Positions 14,939 through 22,330 are shown, counted from the stretch's first letter. The stretch: DNA of 22,330 nucleotides from an uncultured Eubacterium sp. (GCA_910577215.1 CAJTMQ010000021.1:1-22330), one strand, 5' to 3'. Made by a program: numbers and translations. Notes: generated by a model from the sequence alone, not told the origin.

Positions 14939-16018
14939 ATGGAGAAATCTTTGAAAACAATCGATTCAATTTACAAACAGCTTCCGAACGTGCTGTTACC
15001 CTGGTACAAACAAAATGCACGCCAACTTCCTTGGCGAAAGAACACCGACCCCTATCACGTCTGGCTTTCGGAGATTATGCTGCAACAAACACGTGTAGAG
15101 GCAGTATGGACATACTATCTTCGCTTTTTGGAACAGCTCCCCGACATCCGTGCCTTAGCCGAAGTGCCTGAAAATCAACTGTTCAAACTATGGGAAGGAC
15201 TTGGCTATTATAACCGTGCACGCAATCTGCAAAAAGCAGCACGCATAATTGAAACACAATATGGCGGGCGTTTTCCAAATCAATATGAGGACATCCGTGC
15301 TCTGCCCGGCATCGGACCATACACTGCAGGTGCCATTGCTTCCATCTGTTTTAACCAACCTTATGCTGCTGTAGACGGCAATGTACTGCGCATTATCACA
15401 CGTATAACGGAAAACAATGCACCAATCGACTGTATGCAAACAAAAAACAAAATTGCCGAACAGCTTGAAAAGATATATCCGAAAGACGATTGCGGACAGT
15501 TTACACAAGCATTAATGGAACTGGGTGCAACGGTTTGTACACCCAAGTCACCAAAATGCACCGAGTGCCCGGCAAATGGTTTCTGCCTTGCATATGCCAA
15601 TGGAACGGTACTGCAATATCCGGTTAAACAGCCGAAAAAGGATAAACGGTTGGAAGAACGCACAGTCTTTTTATTGCAATGCGGAGACAGCTATGCCCTA
15701 ACTAAACGCACGGAGAGCGGTTTGCTGTCCGGATTGTGGCAGCTGCCGAATGTTCTCGGCAAAATGGATGTTGATTACGCATTGCATACCGCCGATTCCT
15801 TTGGTGTTCAGCCTGTGGAATTATATAAACAGATTCACCGTGTGCACATCTTTACACACATAAAATGGCAGATGACCTGTTACCATATTTTATGTGCCCA
15901 AAAACCATCTGATTTTGTCTGGGCAACCGCACAGGAGCTTCAAACCACCTATGCTCTGCCGACTGCATTCCGTATGTTTTTTGAAGCCCTTAATGAAACC
16001 AAAACAGAAAGCAGTTAA
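14939..16018 (+). CDS. mutY: A/G-specific adenine DNA glycosylase
   Basis: MutY removes adenine paired with 8-oxoguanine. The 359-residue protein has LPWR near 30-33, the catalytic glutamate Glu45 in WLSEIMLQQTRVE, the helix-hairpin-helix LPGIGPYTAG at 122-131, the catalytic Asp146 in AAVDGNVLR, and the [4Fe-4S] loop C200-x6-C207-x2-C210-x5-C216. A C-terminal NUDIX-like domain follows the basic linker near 230-240. The ATG at 14939 has no clear ribosome site; a TTG at 14951 has GGAG 6 bases before it and is an alternative. All arginine codons I read are CGN, with no AGA, whereas the neighbouring genes use AGA heavily, so the gene may be a recent arrival. Confidence 0.95.
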   Translation: MEKSLKTIDSIYKQLPNVLLPWYKQNARQLPWRKNTDPYHVWLSEIMLQQTRVEAVWTYYLRFLEQLPDIRALAEVPENQLFKLWEGLGYYNRARNLQKAARIIETQYGGRFPNQYEDIRALPGIGPYTAGAIASICFNQPYAAVDGNVLRIITRITENNAPIDCMQTKNKIAEQLEKIYPKDDCGQFTQALMELGATVCTPKSPKCTECPANGFCLAYANGTVLQYPVKQPKKDKRLEERTVFLLQCGDSYALTKRTESGLLSGLWQLPNVLGKMDVDYALHTADSFGVQPVELYKQIHRVHIFTHIKWQMTCYHILCAQKPSDFVWATAQELQTTYALPTAFRMFFEALNETKTESS

Positions 16019-16066
16019 CGAATAAAAAAAAGATGCAGGAAAGCTGTAAAAATTACAACACGCCAT

Positions 16067-16144
16067 CTCAAATTTTGGTAACAACAATATATATTATCAC
16101 TCATTATAAAATCACAGGCAACAGTATCATACTGCTGCCTGCTT
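16067..16144 (-). repeat. Dispersed repeat copy A with terminator hairpin
   Basis: This segment is clearly similar to 21267-21346. Shared blocks are CTCAAATTTTGGT at one end, CAATATATA and TTATAAAA in the middle, and ATCACAGGCAACA plus TGCCTGCTT at the other end. The hairpin at 16115-16141 reads on the minus strand as a stem closed by CAGGCA/TGCCTG, with a G-U pair only on that strand, followed by TGATTTT. It lies 6 bases past the stop of the degenerate YdeI-like gene, so it is probably its terminator. Confidence 0.7.
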
Positions 16145-16149
16145 TTACT

Positions 16150-16328
16150 TTAATTATTTATCAAAACACATTGCCTCTTCACAGCATCAATATACCTAAA
16201 TGTGTTGTCATCTTTTGGTCTTCCTCTCTTTACAACAACCCAACAATCTTTTTCTTTTTATAATTTTTCTCAAGCCATAATCGTAGTTCATCACGATTTT
16301 CAGCATTTAATAGTTTAACCAGCAGCAT
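16150..16328 (-). pseudogene. Degenerate YdeI/OmpD-associated family gene, N-terminal part
   Basis: Reading the minus strand from an ATG at 16328 (AAAGGA 7 bases upstream) gives MLLVKLLNAENRDELRLWL and then a lysine-rich run. A frameshift in the A-rich stretch near 16246-16262 is needed to continue as EKDCWVVVKRGRPKDDNTF and RYIDAV. A second frameshift near 16170-16190 follows, where the family normally has an EALCFGWID block. The wording is that of the N-terminus of YdeI/OmpD-associated proteins, which are about 190 residues long. Only about a third remains, ending at a TAA at 16150 just before repeat copy A. It is a decayed fragment; the family call rests on memory of the motif. Confidence 0.6.
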
Positions 16329-16558
16329 TTATTTTCCTTTAAATTACAAACCATATTTTACAAATCAATTATATCATAATGAAGAAATATATACAATATT
16401 GTTCCGGGATTTGGAGATAAAGTGCGGTATGTGTTGTATTGCAAAAAAGCAAAACTACGTTTATTTATCCCCATTTTCCAATACCTTCTGCCGAAGAAAG
16501 GAGTTAATGAATTCGGCAGAAGGCTGATTATGTTTATGTTTAACACAAACAATATCAA
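16329..16558. other. Gap with a 12-bp hairpin downstream of the secreted-protein gene
   Basis: No gene is supported here. A perfect 12-bp inverted repeat (16484-16495 and 16512-16523, arms containing TTCTGCCGAA) lies about 35 bases past the stop codon of the secreted-protein gene. It could end that transcript, but no T-run follows on the minus strand. Its loop on the plus strand contains GGAG followed by ATG, opening only a six-codon frame. Confidence 0.45.
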
Positions 16559-17178
16559 TTACTTTCTTGCAAGACCTCTTGATTCCATAAGATATTCATC
16601 CGAAGCCGGGAAATGCTGAATATAATCAAGCACAAGTGTTGCGCTCTTATTCTTTACCACTGAAATTGATGCATGTGTAACAGAAGCCGTAACCTTCATA
16701 TCATAATCGGCTTCAACAATCTTCTGTGTTGCCGTGTCAATTTTAACAACAGCTGTACCGTCTGCATAAACAACTCGGCAGTTCTGGGCTGTATCACCCT
16801 CTGCCCAAGAAAGCAGTTCTATGGCTTCAACAGTTTCATCAATAGGACCAAGTGCATTGAACATATTTCCCTGTGCATCAAGTCCTTTATGGCTCATATT
16901 GCAATCCTGAGGAATAAGCGTAAGCGTAATTGTTCCGTCGCCGTTATCTGCAACCGAACATTTTTTAATATCTTCAGCTTTAAGACGGGATGTTAAAAGA
17001 GGTTCATTATACTCATCAACATCATACTGAGGATCTCTGTTTGATGTTGGCGGAAGTCCGTTAACATTAGGTTTGAATATGTTTGAAACTATTGTTGGAC
17101 CAAGCTTTGTAATAACAGCATTTTCTTTTCCTTCAATAAGAATAGCTGTTGGTATAAGCTCTTCGTCACCTAAAAATG
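16559..17178 (-). pseudogene. 3' part of the secreted-protein gene, out of frame
   Basis: This is a continuous open frame of about 205 codons that begins at the T-run near 17172 and ends at the TAA at 16559. It has no start codon or ribosome site at its beginning. Its composition continues the upstream secreted protein in the neighbouring frame. It reads as a mostly beta, domain-like C-terminus (VADNGDGTITLTLIPQD, MSHKGLDAQGNMFNALGPID, RVVYADGTAVVKIDTATQ, YIQHFPASDEYLMESRGLARK). An internal ATG at 16897 could start a 112-residue product, but it cuts the domain and lacks a ribosome site. The domain is not recognised. Confidence 0.7.
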
Positions 17179-19596
17179 CATAGAATCCATAGCATCATTA
17201 AGCTCTGTTAAATCGTCAAATGCTTTAATAACCGAATCCATTGCCTGTGTTTCCGCAGAACAGGAAGCATAAAAATCAAGAATGGACATTAAATCTGTAT
17301 TGAATGCGTCATAAATGCTCATATCAAGAGATTTTTTCGGATATTTATCTTCAAAATCCTTAACCATATCAGCAAAGGTTTCAGCATTTGCCTCATCGGC
17401 AATTCCCTTAACATAAAGCTTTAATGCATCATACATTTCCATATTTTCAGTAACTGCTTGGGAAGCCTTAACTGAATCCGAAAGCTGACTGTATGCATTA
17501 TCAATGACAGCACATTCGTCAAAAAACGCTGCTGTTTCACTCGGCGCAACCTCTCTGTCACCATATCTTTCAGCAATTTCTTTAAGCATGGAATTGAATT
17601 GCTGCTCCATAAGCTCATCGCATCTGCTGTTTAAAGCCTTAGCCTGATTATATTTTTCATTACCAAAGAAGTGTGCAATATCTTTTTCGGTATAGCTTGA
17701 AATGCCATTCAATGCAGTTACGGCTTTTCTTCTTATCAATGAAAGCTGATCAAATGAATATTCATCAAGATTGGTGTTAAGAAAATCCTCTGTAAAGGTT
17801 AAACCAAAGAGTGAGAAGGCACCATATGCAGTTGTGTCTGTTACATTTAGAGTGCTTTCTCTATAAGAGGTATATGCAGATGTTGTTCTGTTATATGTAA
17901 TAATGAATTGATTATTCTGATATTGAATACTTTCCGTAAGATCATCAACCGCTGCATATTCAAAAAGATATGCTTTTTTTACAACAATATATTTTGTATA
18001 GCTGCTTGTACTTACTGAGCCGTTATTAAAATATGTTAAAAGAATGTCATAAACATTCTTATTCTTAACTGCGTCTTCTCCCATTATCTTTGTAAGATCG
18101 GCAGTTATTTTTTCAACAGCATTTTCAATTTTAGGGTAATCTTCCTTGTGTTTTGAAAACAGAAAATCTATAAGATAAACAAACTTTCTTTCTGCATCAA
18201 GAATACTTTGGTTCATATCATCAACCAATGTCATTTTGTTTCCATCAAGAAATGCTGTTTCCGGTATATTTAAAACAGTTTCATTTTCAAAGCTTGCTGA
18301 AAACTCTTTCAATGCGGTATTGTAATCCTGCCAATCGTAATACTCATATGCATCTGTATAATTGGCAAGTGCCTTATCATAAACTGCCTTGCTGTCTAAA
18401 ATACCCTGATATGTAGGTTCACCTATAAATACCTTATATTTTTCTGCCGCAGCATCAAGAAGCACTTTAACCTCGGCAAGCTCTTCCTTTGTAAATTCAT
18501 ATGCATCATCTGCATACTTTTCAACTGATTTAACAGCCGCTGCATATTCAGGTGCCTTATTATAGTTGAATGAATCTGCATAAAACCGATTATATTTATC
18601 ATAATCGTCATGTGAATTCTCAACACTCTCTTTTTGAACCTCAACATAAGAGTTGTAAAGTTTATCTGCAGCATCAAGCTTTTCCTTAAGCCTTTCAAGA
18701 GCAGCAAGATCAAAATCCTCAATATTTTTACCGCTGATTTCAATACCTATTGCATCAACAGCATTAACATATTCCTTTGTCTTAAACACAAGTATACCAT
18801 CAAGATAAGCCTGTGCTGCTTCAATGCTTACATCATTTCCGAGAAGCTTTTTAATATTTTCATCCGAAACAGCACCTGCCGCATCTATTATCTTCTGTCC
18901 GTTTGTTTCTATGTTCTCAAGCGCACCGTCAGGCAAAGCATCATAGCCTGATGATAAAACATCAGCAGAAAACATTTCGGCAAAATCCTTGAATACTGCT
19001 GTTGATACATTACCGGCAGCTTTTTCGGGTTTTGTGCTGTAATTACTTGACGAACCTGTTTGAGTATAGGTATAAACAGCAGCCTTTTCTTCTGCCATAT
19101 CCGGAACATCCGAAGCATTGCTGTATTCACCCAGAATTAAATTAATATTCTGATTTACAGTGAATTTATAAGCAAGACTGCTTGTATATGCAGAAATTGT
19201 TCCGTTACCGCAGATATTACCGATAGCTTTATTCATCGCTGTGGTATAATCACTGCCCATTGCAGCTTTAAGATTCGTATCAACAGCCTTAACAGCATCA
19301 CCGTAACGCTTTTTCTCAGAGTTATCTATGATATTATAGAAAGCCTCTGAAGCGGCACGGATATCGCCATCTTCATTATCTGTTGCCATATAATCTCTTG
19401 TTGCCACTTTAACATAGTTATTTGCATCAACAACATAACTTTTCTGAAGTGCAGTGGCCAGTGCCTGGTAATTCTCATCAAGTCCGTCATAAATTTTAAT
19501 ATCATCTGCGGCAAGTGCGGTTAAGCCAACCGTTACAGATGATAAAATCATCAGAACTGAAAGAAAAACACTAAGTAGTTTCTTCGTACTGCTCAT
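17170..19596 (-). CDS. Secreted helical protein of unknown function (frame ends early)
   Basis: This 808-residue product starts with a signal peptide: KK at 5-6, a hydrophobic stretch at about 7-25 and a TALAA-type cleavage site near 29-30. The ATG at 19596 has GGAGG upstream. The mature part is acidic, rich in Ala, Tyr, Asp and Lys, and mostly helical with coiled-coil-like stretches. No catalytic motif, cell-wall anchor or dockerin was seen. The frame stops with CAT TTT TAG, and the next frame continues for about 205 more codons. One extra T in the T5 run would give a single protein of about 1012 residues. The original gene therefore spans 16559-19596, unless a sequencing error or ribosome slippage explains the break. 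The gene is divergent from two response regulators and may be their target. Confidence 0.8.
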   Translation of the reverse strand: MSSTKKLLSVFLSVLMILSSVTVGLTALAADDIKIYDGLDENYQALATALQKSYVVDANNYVKVATRDYMATDNEDGDIRAASEAFYNIIDNSEKKRYGDAVKAVDTNLKAAMGSDYTTAMNKAIGNICGNGTISAYTSSLAYKFTVNQNINLILGEYSNASDVPDMAEEKAAVYTYTQTGSSSNYSTKPEKAAGNVSTAVFKDFAEMFSADVLSSGYDALPDGALENIETNGQKIIDAAGAVSDENIKKLLGNDVSIEAAQAYLDGILVFKTKEYVNAVDAIGIEISGKNIEDFDLAALERLKEKLDAADKLYNSYVEVQKESVENSHDDYDKYNRFYADSFNYNKAPEYAAAVKSVEKYADDAYEFTKEELAEVKVLLDAAAEKYKVFIGEPTYQGILDSKAVYDKALANYTDAYEYYDWQDYNTALKEFSASFENETVLNIPETAFLDGNKMTLVDDMNQSILDAERKFVYLIDFLFSKHKEDYPKIENAVEKITADLTKIMGEDAVKNKNVYDILLTYFNNGSVSTSSYTKYIVVKKAYLFEYAAVDDLTESIQYQNNQFIITYNRTTSAYTSYRESTLNVTDTTAYGAFSLFGLTFTEDFLNTNLDEYSFDQLSLIRRKAVTALNGISSYTEKDIAHFFGNEKYNQAKALNSRCDELMEQQFNSMLKEIAERYGDREVAPSETAAFFDECAVIDNAYSQLSDSVKASQAVTENMEMYDALKLYVKGIADEANAETFADMVKDFEDKYPKKSLDMSIYDAFNTDLMSILDFYASCSAETQAMDSVIKAFDDLTELNDAMDSMHF

Positions 19597-19633
19597 ACTT
19601 TAAGTTCCTCCTCTGTATTTTCGCTGAAATATG

Positions 19634-19752
19634 TAAACGAAGTTTAATAAAATGTTAACACTTCCACATAAATTTCAGATAAACTATTGTTAAACTGAAA
19701 AACAAATTTCAAGAAATAAAGTTTACTTTTAGTTTACTTTATGCTATATAAT
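19634..19752. promoter_or_regulatory. Cluster of TAAACT/AGTTTA motifs and response-regulator promoter
   Basis: The gap between the secreted-protein gene and the regulators holds TAAAC (19634), AGTTTA (19641), TAAACT (19680 and 19691) and AGTTTA (19720 and 19731). Two pairs are direct repeats exactly 11 bases apart; the second is a 10-base repeat AGTTTACTTT. An 11-base step is known for PhoB/OmpR-type operators. A TATAAT at 19747-19752 serves the regulator genes, and the repeats occupy the place of its -35 box, as in an activator-dependent promoter. Confidence 0.6.
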
Positions 19753-19793
19753 AAATTAAGAAATCATCTAATTTTAGATACAGGAGATTTAAT

Positions 19794-20498
19794 ATGTTCA
19801 GTATATTGCTTGTTGAAAATGATTTGGAATCACAGGAATTAATCCGTCTTTTTTTACAGCATAAAAGATTTTCTGTTATATGTGCATCAAACTGTGAGGA
19901 TGCCTATTCTCTTCTTGATGAACATTATGTAAGTATGATTATATTGCACAGAACACCCTCTCTTAAAAATGCCGATCTTTTCATGGAAACAAACAAAAAC
20001 ATCGGCTGTGATATACCTACTTTAGTTATATCGGAAAGTGCTGCACTGACCGATATGCAGGAGGCTTTTAAAAACGGTGCAGATGATTATATGATTAAAC
20101 CCATCAGACATAATGAGTTGCATCTCAGAATTCAGGCAATACTAAGAAGAACAAAGCAGGTATACAAAAAGACTCTTCATATAGGCGAGTCTGTACTTGA
20201 CTACAATTCACTGACGATTTCACTTCCTATCGGAAGAAAGATGTATGATATTGTTCTCCCGCAAAAAGAATTTCACATCTTATTTCTTTTGTTAAGCTAT
20301 CCAAACAGAATTTTCACACGCCAGCAGATTATGAACGAAATCTGGGACTTCAACACGGAAAGCAATGAAAAAACGGTTGATGTTCATGTAAACAGACTTC
20401 GTAACAAGCTAAAAAACAACAAGGAATTTGAAATTGTTACAATCAGAAATGTAGGCTACAAAGCAATGATTAAAAAAACAGCAAAAGGCAGCAGATAA
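19794..20498 (+). CDS. OmpR/PhoB-type response regulator with atypical receiver
   Basis: This 234-residue protein has a receiver domain at about 1-118 and a winged-helix DNA-binding domain at about 130-228 (LPQKEFHILFLLL, RIFTRQQIMNEIWD, KTVDVHVNRLRNKLK, IVTIRNVGYKA). In the receiver, the acidic pair is Glu8/Asn9, the switch residue is Ser80 and Lys102 is kept. The phosphoacceptor position reads MIILHRTP: His52 stands where aspartate is required. Normal phosphorylation is therefore unlikely, and it may act without phosphate or as a partner of the next regulator. The ATG at 19794 follows CAGGAG. No histidine kinase gene is in the window. Confidence 0.9.
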   Translation: MFSILLVENDLESQELIRLFLQHKRFSVICASNCEDAYSLLDEHYVSMIILHRTPSLKNADLFMETNKNIGCDIPTLVISESAALTDMQEAFKNGADDYMIKPIRHNELHLRIQAILRRTKQVYKKTLHIGESVLDYNSLTISLPIGRKMYDIVLPQKEFHILFLLLSYPNRIFTRQQIMNEIWDFNTESNEKTVDVHVNRLRNKLKNNKEFEIVTIRNVGYKAMIKKTAKGSR

Positions 20499-20533
20499 AT
20501 ATACTTTTTTAATATAGGAGGTTTAGGTTTATT

Positions 20534-21235
20534 GTGTTTAATGTATTGGTTATTGAACAAAATCTTGATTTAAAAGATTCAATATGTGCTTTTTTTACAA
20601 AGCACAACTATAAAGTGACTTCTGCTTTTGATATTTACGAGGCAAAAAAAGAGCTTGAAAAGCATTTTATTGATATTTGTATAATTGATATAGACACAAA
20701 TAACGGAATTAATGACATTGATTTTTTAAGGGAACTTGAAATCCTTGAGTATCATATTCCTGCAATTTCTATTTTAACGGCAACAGATATAAAAACAAAA
20801 GCAGTCTGTTATGATTACGGAGCAGATGCAGTGCTTCCGAAGCCCATTGATTATGAAGATGTTCTTTTGGTTTTAAAATCCATTCTGCGCTGCTCTATGA
20901 AAGCAACTTCAGATGTTATACGATTTGGAAATACAACTGTTACTTACAGCAGTTTATCTGTAAGTTATATAACAGAAAAGAAAAATCAAATTGTAGCACT
21001 TCCGCCTAAAGAGTTTTATCTGTTATATATGCTTCTGCGTTCGCCAAACAGAATATTTATAAGGCAGCAGATTATGGATGAAATATGGGATTATGACTGT
21101 GAAAGCGATTATAAAACAGTTAATACACACATAAACAGACTAAGAAAAAAATTTAAAAACCATCCTGATTTTGAAATCATCACAATTAAGAATTTGGGTT
21201 ACAAAGCAATATTAACCGGAAATAAAAACAGGTAG
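20534..21235 (+). CDS. OmpR/PhoB-type response regulator, tandem paralogue
   Basis: This 233-residue protein is a clear paralogue of the gene before it; the DNA-binding halves agree closely (RIFIRQQIMDEIWD, KTVNTHINRLRKKFK, IITIKNLGYKA). Its receiver keeps the phosphoacceptor Asp52, Thr82 and Lys103, but the acidic pair is Glu8/Gln9 and the loop after Asp52 lacks the usual proline, so metal binding may be weak. The start is a GTG at 20534, matching the MF start of the paralogue; AGGAGG lies 12 bases upstream, rather far. Its stop codon is inside the terminator hairpin. It is co-transcribed with the first regulator (gap of 35 bases). Confidence 0.88.
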   Translation: MFNVLVIEQNLDLKDSICAFFTKHNYKVTSAFDIYEAKKELEKHFIDICIIDIDTNNGINDIDFLRELEILEYHIPAISILTATDIKTKAVCYDYGADAVLPKPIDYEDVLLVLKSILRCSMKATSDVIRFGNTTVTYSSLSVSYITEKKNQIVALPPKEFYLLYMLLRSPNRIFIRQQIMDEIWDYDCESDYKTVNTHINRLRKKFKNHPDFEIITIKNLGYKAILTGNKNR

Positions 21236-21267
21236 GGGATACTGCATAATATGCAGTATCCCCTACC
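21231..21267 (+). terminator. Strong hairpin terminator after the response regulators
   Basis: A 17-bp perfect stem (21231-21247 with 21251-21267, loop of three bases) includes the stop codon of the second regulator. On the minus strand it is followed by TGTTTTT, so it may also stop transcripts coming from the metallo-hydrolase gene. Its core GGGATACTG/CAGTATCCC matches the hairpin at 14008-14042. Confidence 0.75.
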
Positions 21268-21346
21268 TCAAATTTTGGTGACAAACAATATATAAATATT
21301 GCTTTATAAAAAATCACAGGCAACAATTTCAAACTGTTGCCTGCTT
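21267..21346 (-). repeat. Dispersed repeat copy B with terminator hairpin
   Basis: This is the second copy of the element at 16067-16144, sharing CTCAAATTTTGGT, CAATATATA, TTATAAAA, ATCACAGGCAACA and TTGCCTGCTT-like blocks with scattered changes. The hairpin at 21317-21343 (CAGGCAAC/GTTGCCTG plus inner pairs) is followed on the minus strand by TGATTTTTT, a good intrinsic terminator. It lies 8 bases past the stop codon of the metallo-hydrolase gene. Confidence 0.75.
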
Positions 21347-21354
21347 AATTTCAG

Positions 21355-22167
21355 TTATTTTTCAAAGCTGTTCAGTTTTTTATAACAAAGATTTCTGAAA
21401 ACTTGAAAATATTTTCTCACATTATCCTGACCGATCACATAAATATTGGGCATATAGCTCATTCTCTTTCGAGAATACTTTATCCGCTCAATACCATTAT
21501 CAAACGCTGTATGATTGCTTAAAACAACTTCAACGTTATGCTTTTCTGTCTGCTCAATAAAATAATCCAAAGACTTCATATAGACAACAATACTATACAA
21601 ATCCATTGGAGGAGCAGAACCACCCCATAATGCAGCTTTATACTCTTTACCATTTTCTGATACATCAAAGATATAGCTTAACCCGCCCGGAGTATGCCCG
21701 GGTGTTTCAAACACATAAATTGATTTGTTGCCAAGACTTATAACATTTCCGTCCTGAATATAAACATCAATATCAAAATCTTTTAATATATCAGCCCTCA
21801 ATGGATTGTTCTGCCAAAAATCATCGTCCGTTTTAGAAAGATATGTTTTTGCTCCGTAATTTTCAACAATCCATTTTCCGCAACCTGTATGGTCAAGATG
21901 TCCATGTGTTAAAACTAACTTTTTAATATCATCAGGATTCCAACCAACATCTTTAATGGCAGAAACAATAGCATTGAATGCCTCTTCGCAAGGCCATATT
22001 GCATCAATCACAATCAAACCTTCATCTGATTTCAAAACAAAGCAGTTTGTTTCTTTTTGAGCGACAATCAGCAAATCATCAAAAATCAACGAATGGATAA
22101 AATAAGACATATCCTCCATTGCTTTAAACGAATCTTTTGTAATCATCGGTTTATCTAATAAATTCAT
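21355..22167 (-). CDS. Metallo-beta-lactamase-fold hydrolase
   Basis: This 270-residue protein starts at the ATG at 22167, with AAAGGAG upstream; the longer frame to 22206 has no ribosome site. Metal ligands are clear: THGHLDHTG (His88, His90, Asp92, His93), His158 in TPGHTPGG and His219 in LSNHTAF. The usual bridging aspartate of glyoxalase II-type enzymes is replaced by GG in ALWGGSAPP, so the ligand set resembles class B3 metallo-beta-lactamases and their non-antibiotic relatives. There is no signal peptide, so an antibiotic-degrading periplasmic or secreted role is unlikely. The substrate is unknown. It stands alone, with repeat copy B as its terminator. Confidence 0.85.
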   Translation of the reverse strand: MNLLDKPMITKDSFKAMEDMSYFIHSLIFDDLLIVAQKETNCFVLKSDEGLIVIDAIWPCEEAFNAIVSAIKDVGWNPDDIKKLVLTHGHLDHTGCGKWIVENYGAKTYLSKTDDDFWQNNPLRADILKDFDIDVYIQDGNVISLGNKSIYVFETPGHTPGGLSYIFDVSENGKEYKAALWGGSAPPMDLYSIVVYMKSLDYFIEQTEKHNVEVVLSNHTAFDNGIERIKYSRKRMSYMPNIYVIGQDNVRKYFQVFRNLCYKKLNSFEK

Positions 22168-22330
22168 TTTATATACTCCTTTAATGTTTCGTTTGCAAAA
22201 CATCATACAGAGTATGAATTCATCAAATCCTTTTTAATTTTTTGATGAATGATTTTTCTCTGCACAATGTTCATCTTTCATTTGTACAGAGTATATTCGG
22301 TTTTTAGGTGGCTTTGTCCAAAATGTTTTC
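22168..22330. promoter_or_regulatory. Upstream region of the metallo-hydrolase gene
   Basis: It holds a 10-bp inverted repeat (ATTCATCAAA at 22218-22227, TTTGATGAAT at 22241-22250) and two direct copies of ACAGAGTAT (22207-22215 and 22285-22293). No convincing -35/-10 pair was found, so the promoter is undefined. The window ends inside non-coding or unread sequence. Confidence 0.4.

Noticed and set aside
16067..16144. CRISPR repeat or mobile element with transposase
   Set aside because: There are only two dispersed copies about 5 kb apart, with no spacer array, terminal repeats with target duplication, or transposase gene.
16484..16523. Hairpin as an intrinsic terminator, or as a short coding leader
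   Set aside because: No T-run follows on the minus strand, and the plus-strand start codon in the loop opens only six codons; the role is left open.
16559..16897. A separate 112-residue gene on the minus strand
   Set aside because: The frame stays open upstream to the T-run near 17172, the internal ATG lacks a ribosome site, and the sequence continues the secreted protein.
21355..22167. Antibiotic-resistance metallo-beta-lactamase
   Set aside because: There is no signal peptide, and the fold is shared by many housekeeping hydrolases; the ligand pattern alone does not show lactamase activity.

Overview
The window is AT-rich, with short intergenic gaps, strong GGAGG ribosome binding sites, strict-anaerobe iron-sulfur enzymes and secreted-protein and regulator types common in Clostridia. 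It most likely comes from a gut-type anaerobic Firmicute, perhaps of the Oscillospiraceae/Ruminococcaceae. This placement is inferred from gene content and style, not from a marker gene.

Region 1 (61-11666, minus strand) is one long operon. In transcription order it encodes class II fumarase, HdrB, HdrC, HdrA, an MvhD/FlxD-like protein, two dicluster iron-sulfur proteins (FlxC/FlxB-like), a FAD/NAD-binding FlxA-like protein, a two-subunit soluble fumarate reductase (FrdB, FrdA) and an AspT-family transporter. It starts at a TTGATT-N17-TATAAT promoter behind an almost perfect Rex operator and ends at a strong hairpin terminator. Malate dehydrogenase (11771-12724) is a separate unit with its own promoter and a second Rex operator. 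Together the genes give a reductive path: oxaloacetate to malate to fumarate to succinate, with possible export. NADH would enter through FlxA, and HdrA would be the flavin-based electron-bifurcation site. The proposal is a cytoplasmic NADH-dependent, ferredoxin-reducing, electron-bifurcating fumarate reductase under NADH/NAD+ control by Rex. This is the strongest candidate for a new system here.

Region 2 (12998-14456) holds an NADPH-dependent FMN reductase/flavodoxin-like gene divergent from an HxlR-type regulator. Their -10 boxes overlap inside a palindrome. A convergent SnoaL/NTF2-like gene follows.

Region 3 (14457-16558) has mutY with codon use unlike its neighbours, a decayed YdeI-family gene, and one copy of a roughly 80-bp repeat carrying a terminator hairpin.

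Region 4 (16559-21267) has a large secreted helical protein of unknown function, split by a frameshift at a T-run. It is divergent from two tandem OmpR/PhoB-type response regulators with no histidine kinase nearby, the first lacking its phosphoacceptor aspartate. The gap between them carries six TAAAC(T)/AGTTTA motifs, partly at 11-bp spacing.

Region 5 (21267-22330) has the second copy of the repeat followed by a metallo-beta-lactamase-fold hydrolase on the minus strand. No tRNA, rRNA, CRISPR array, transposase or phage gene was seen.
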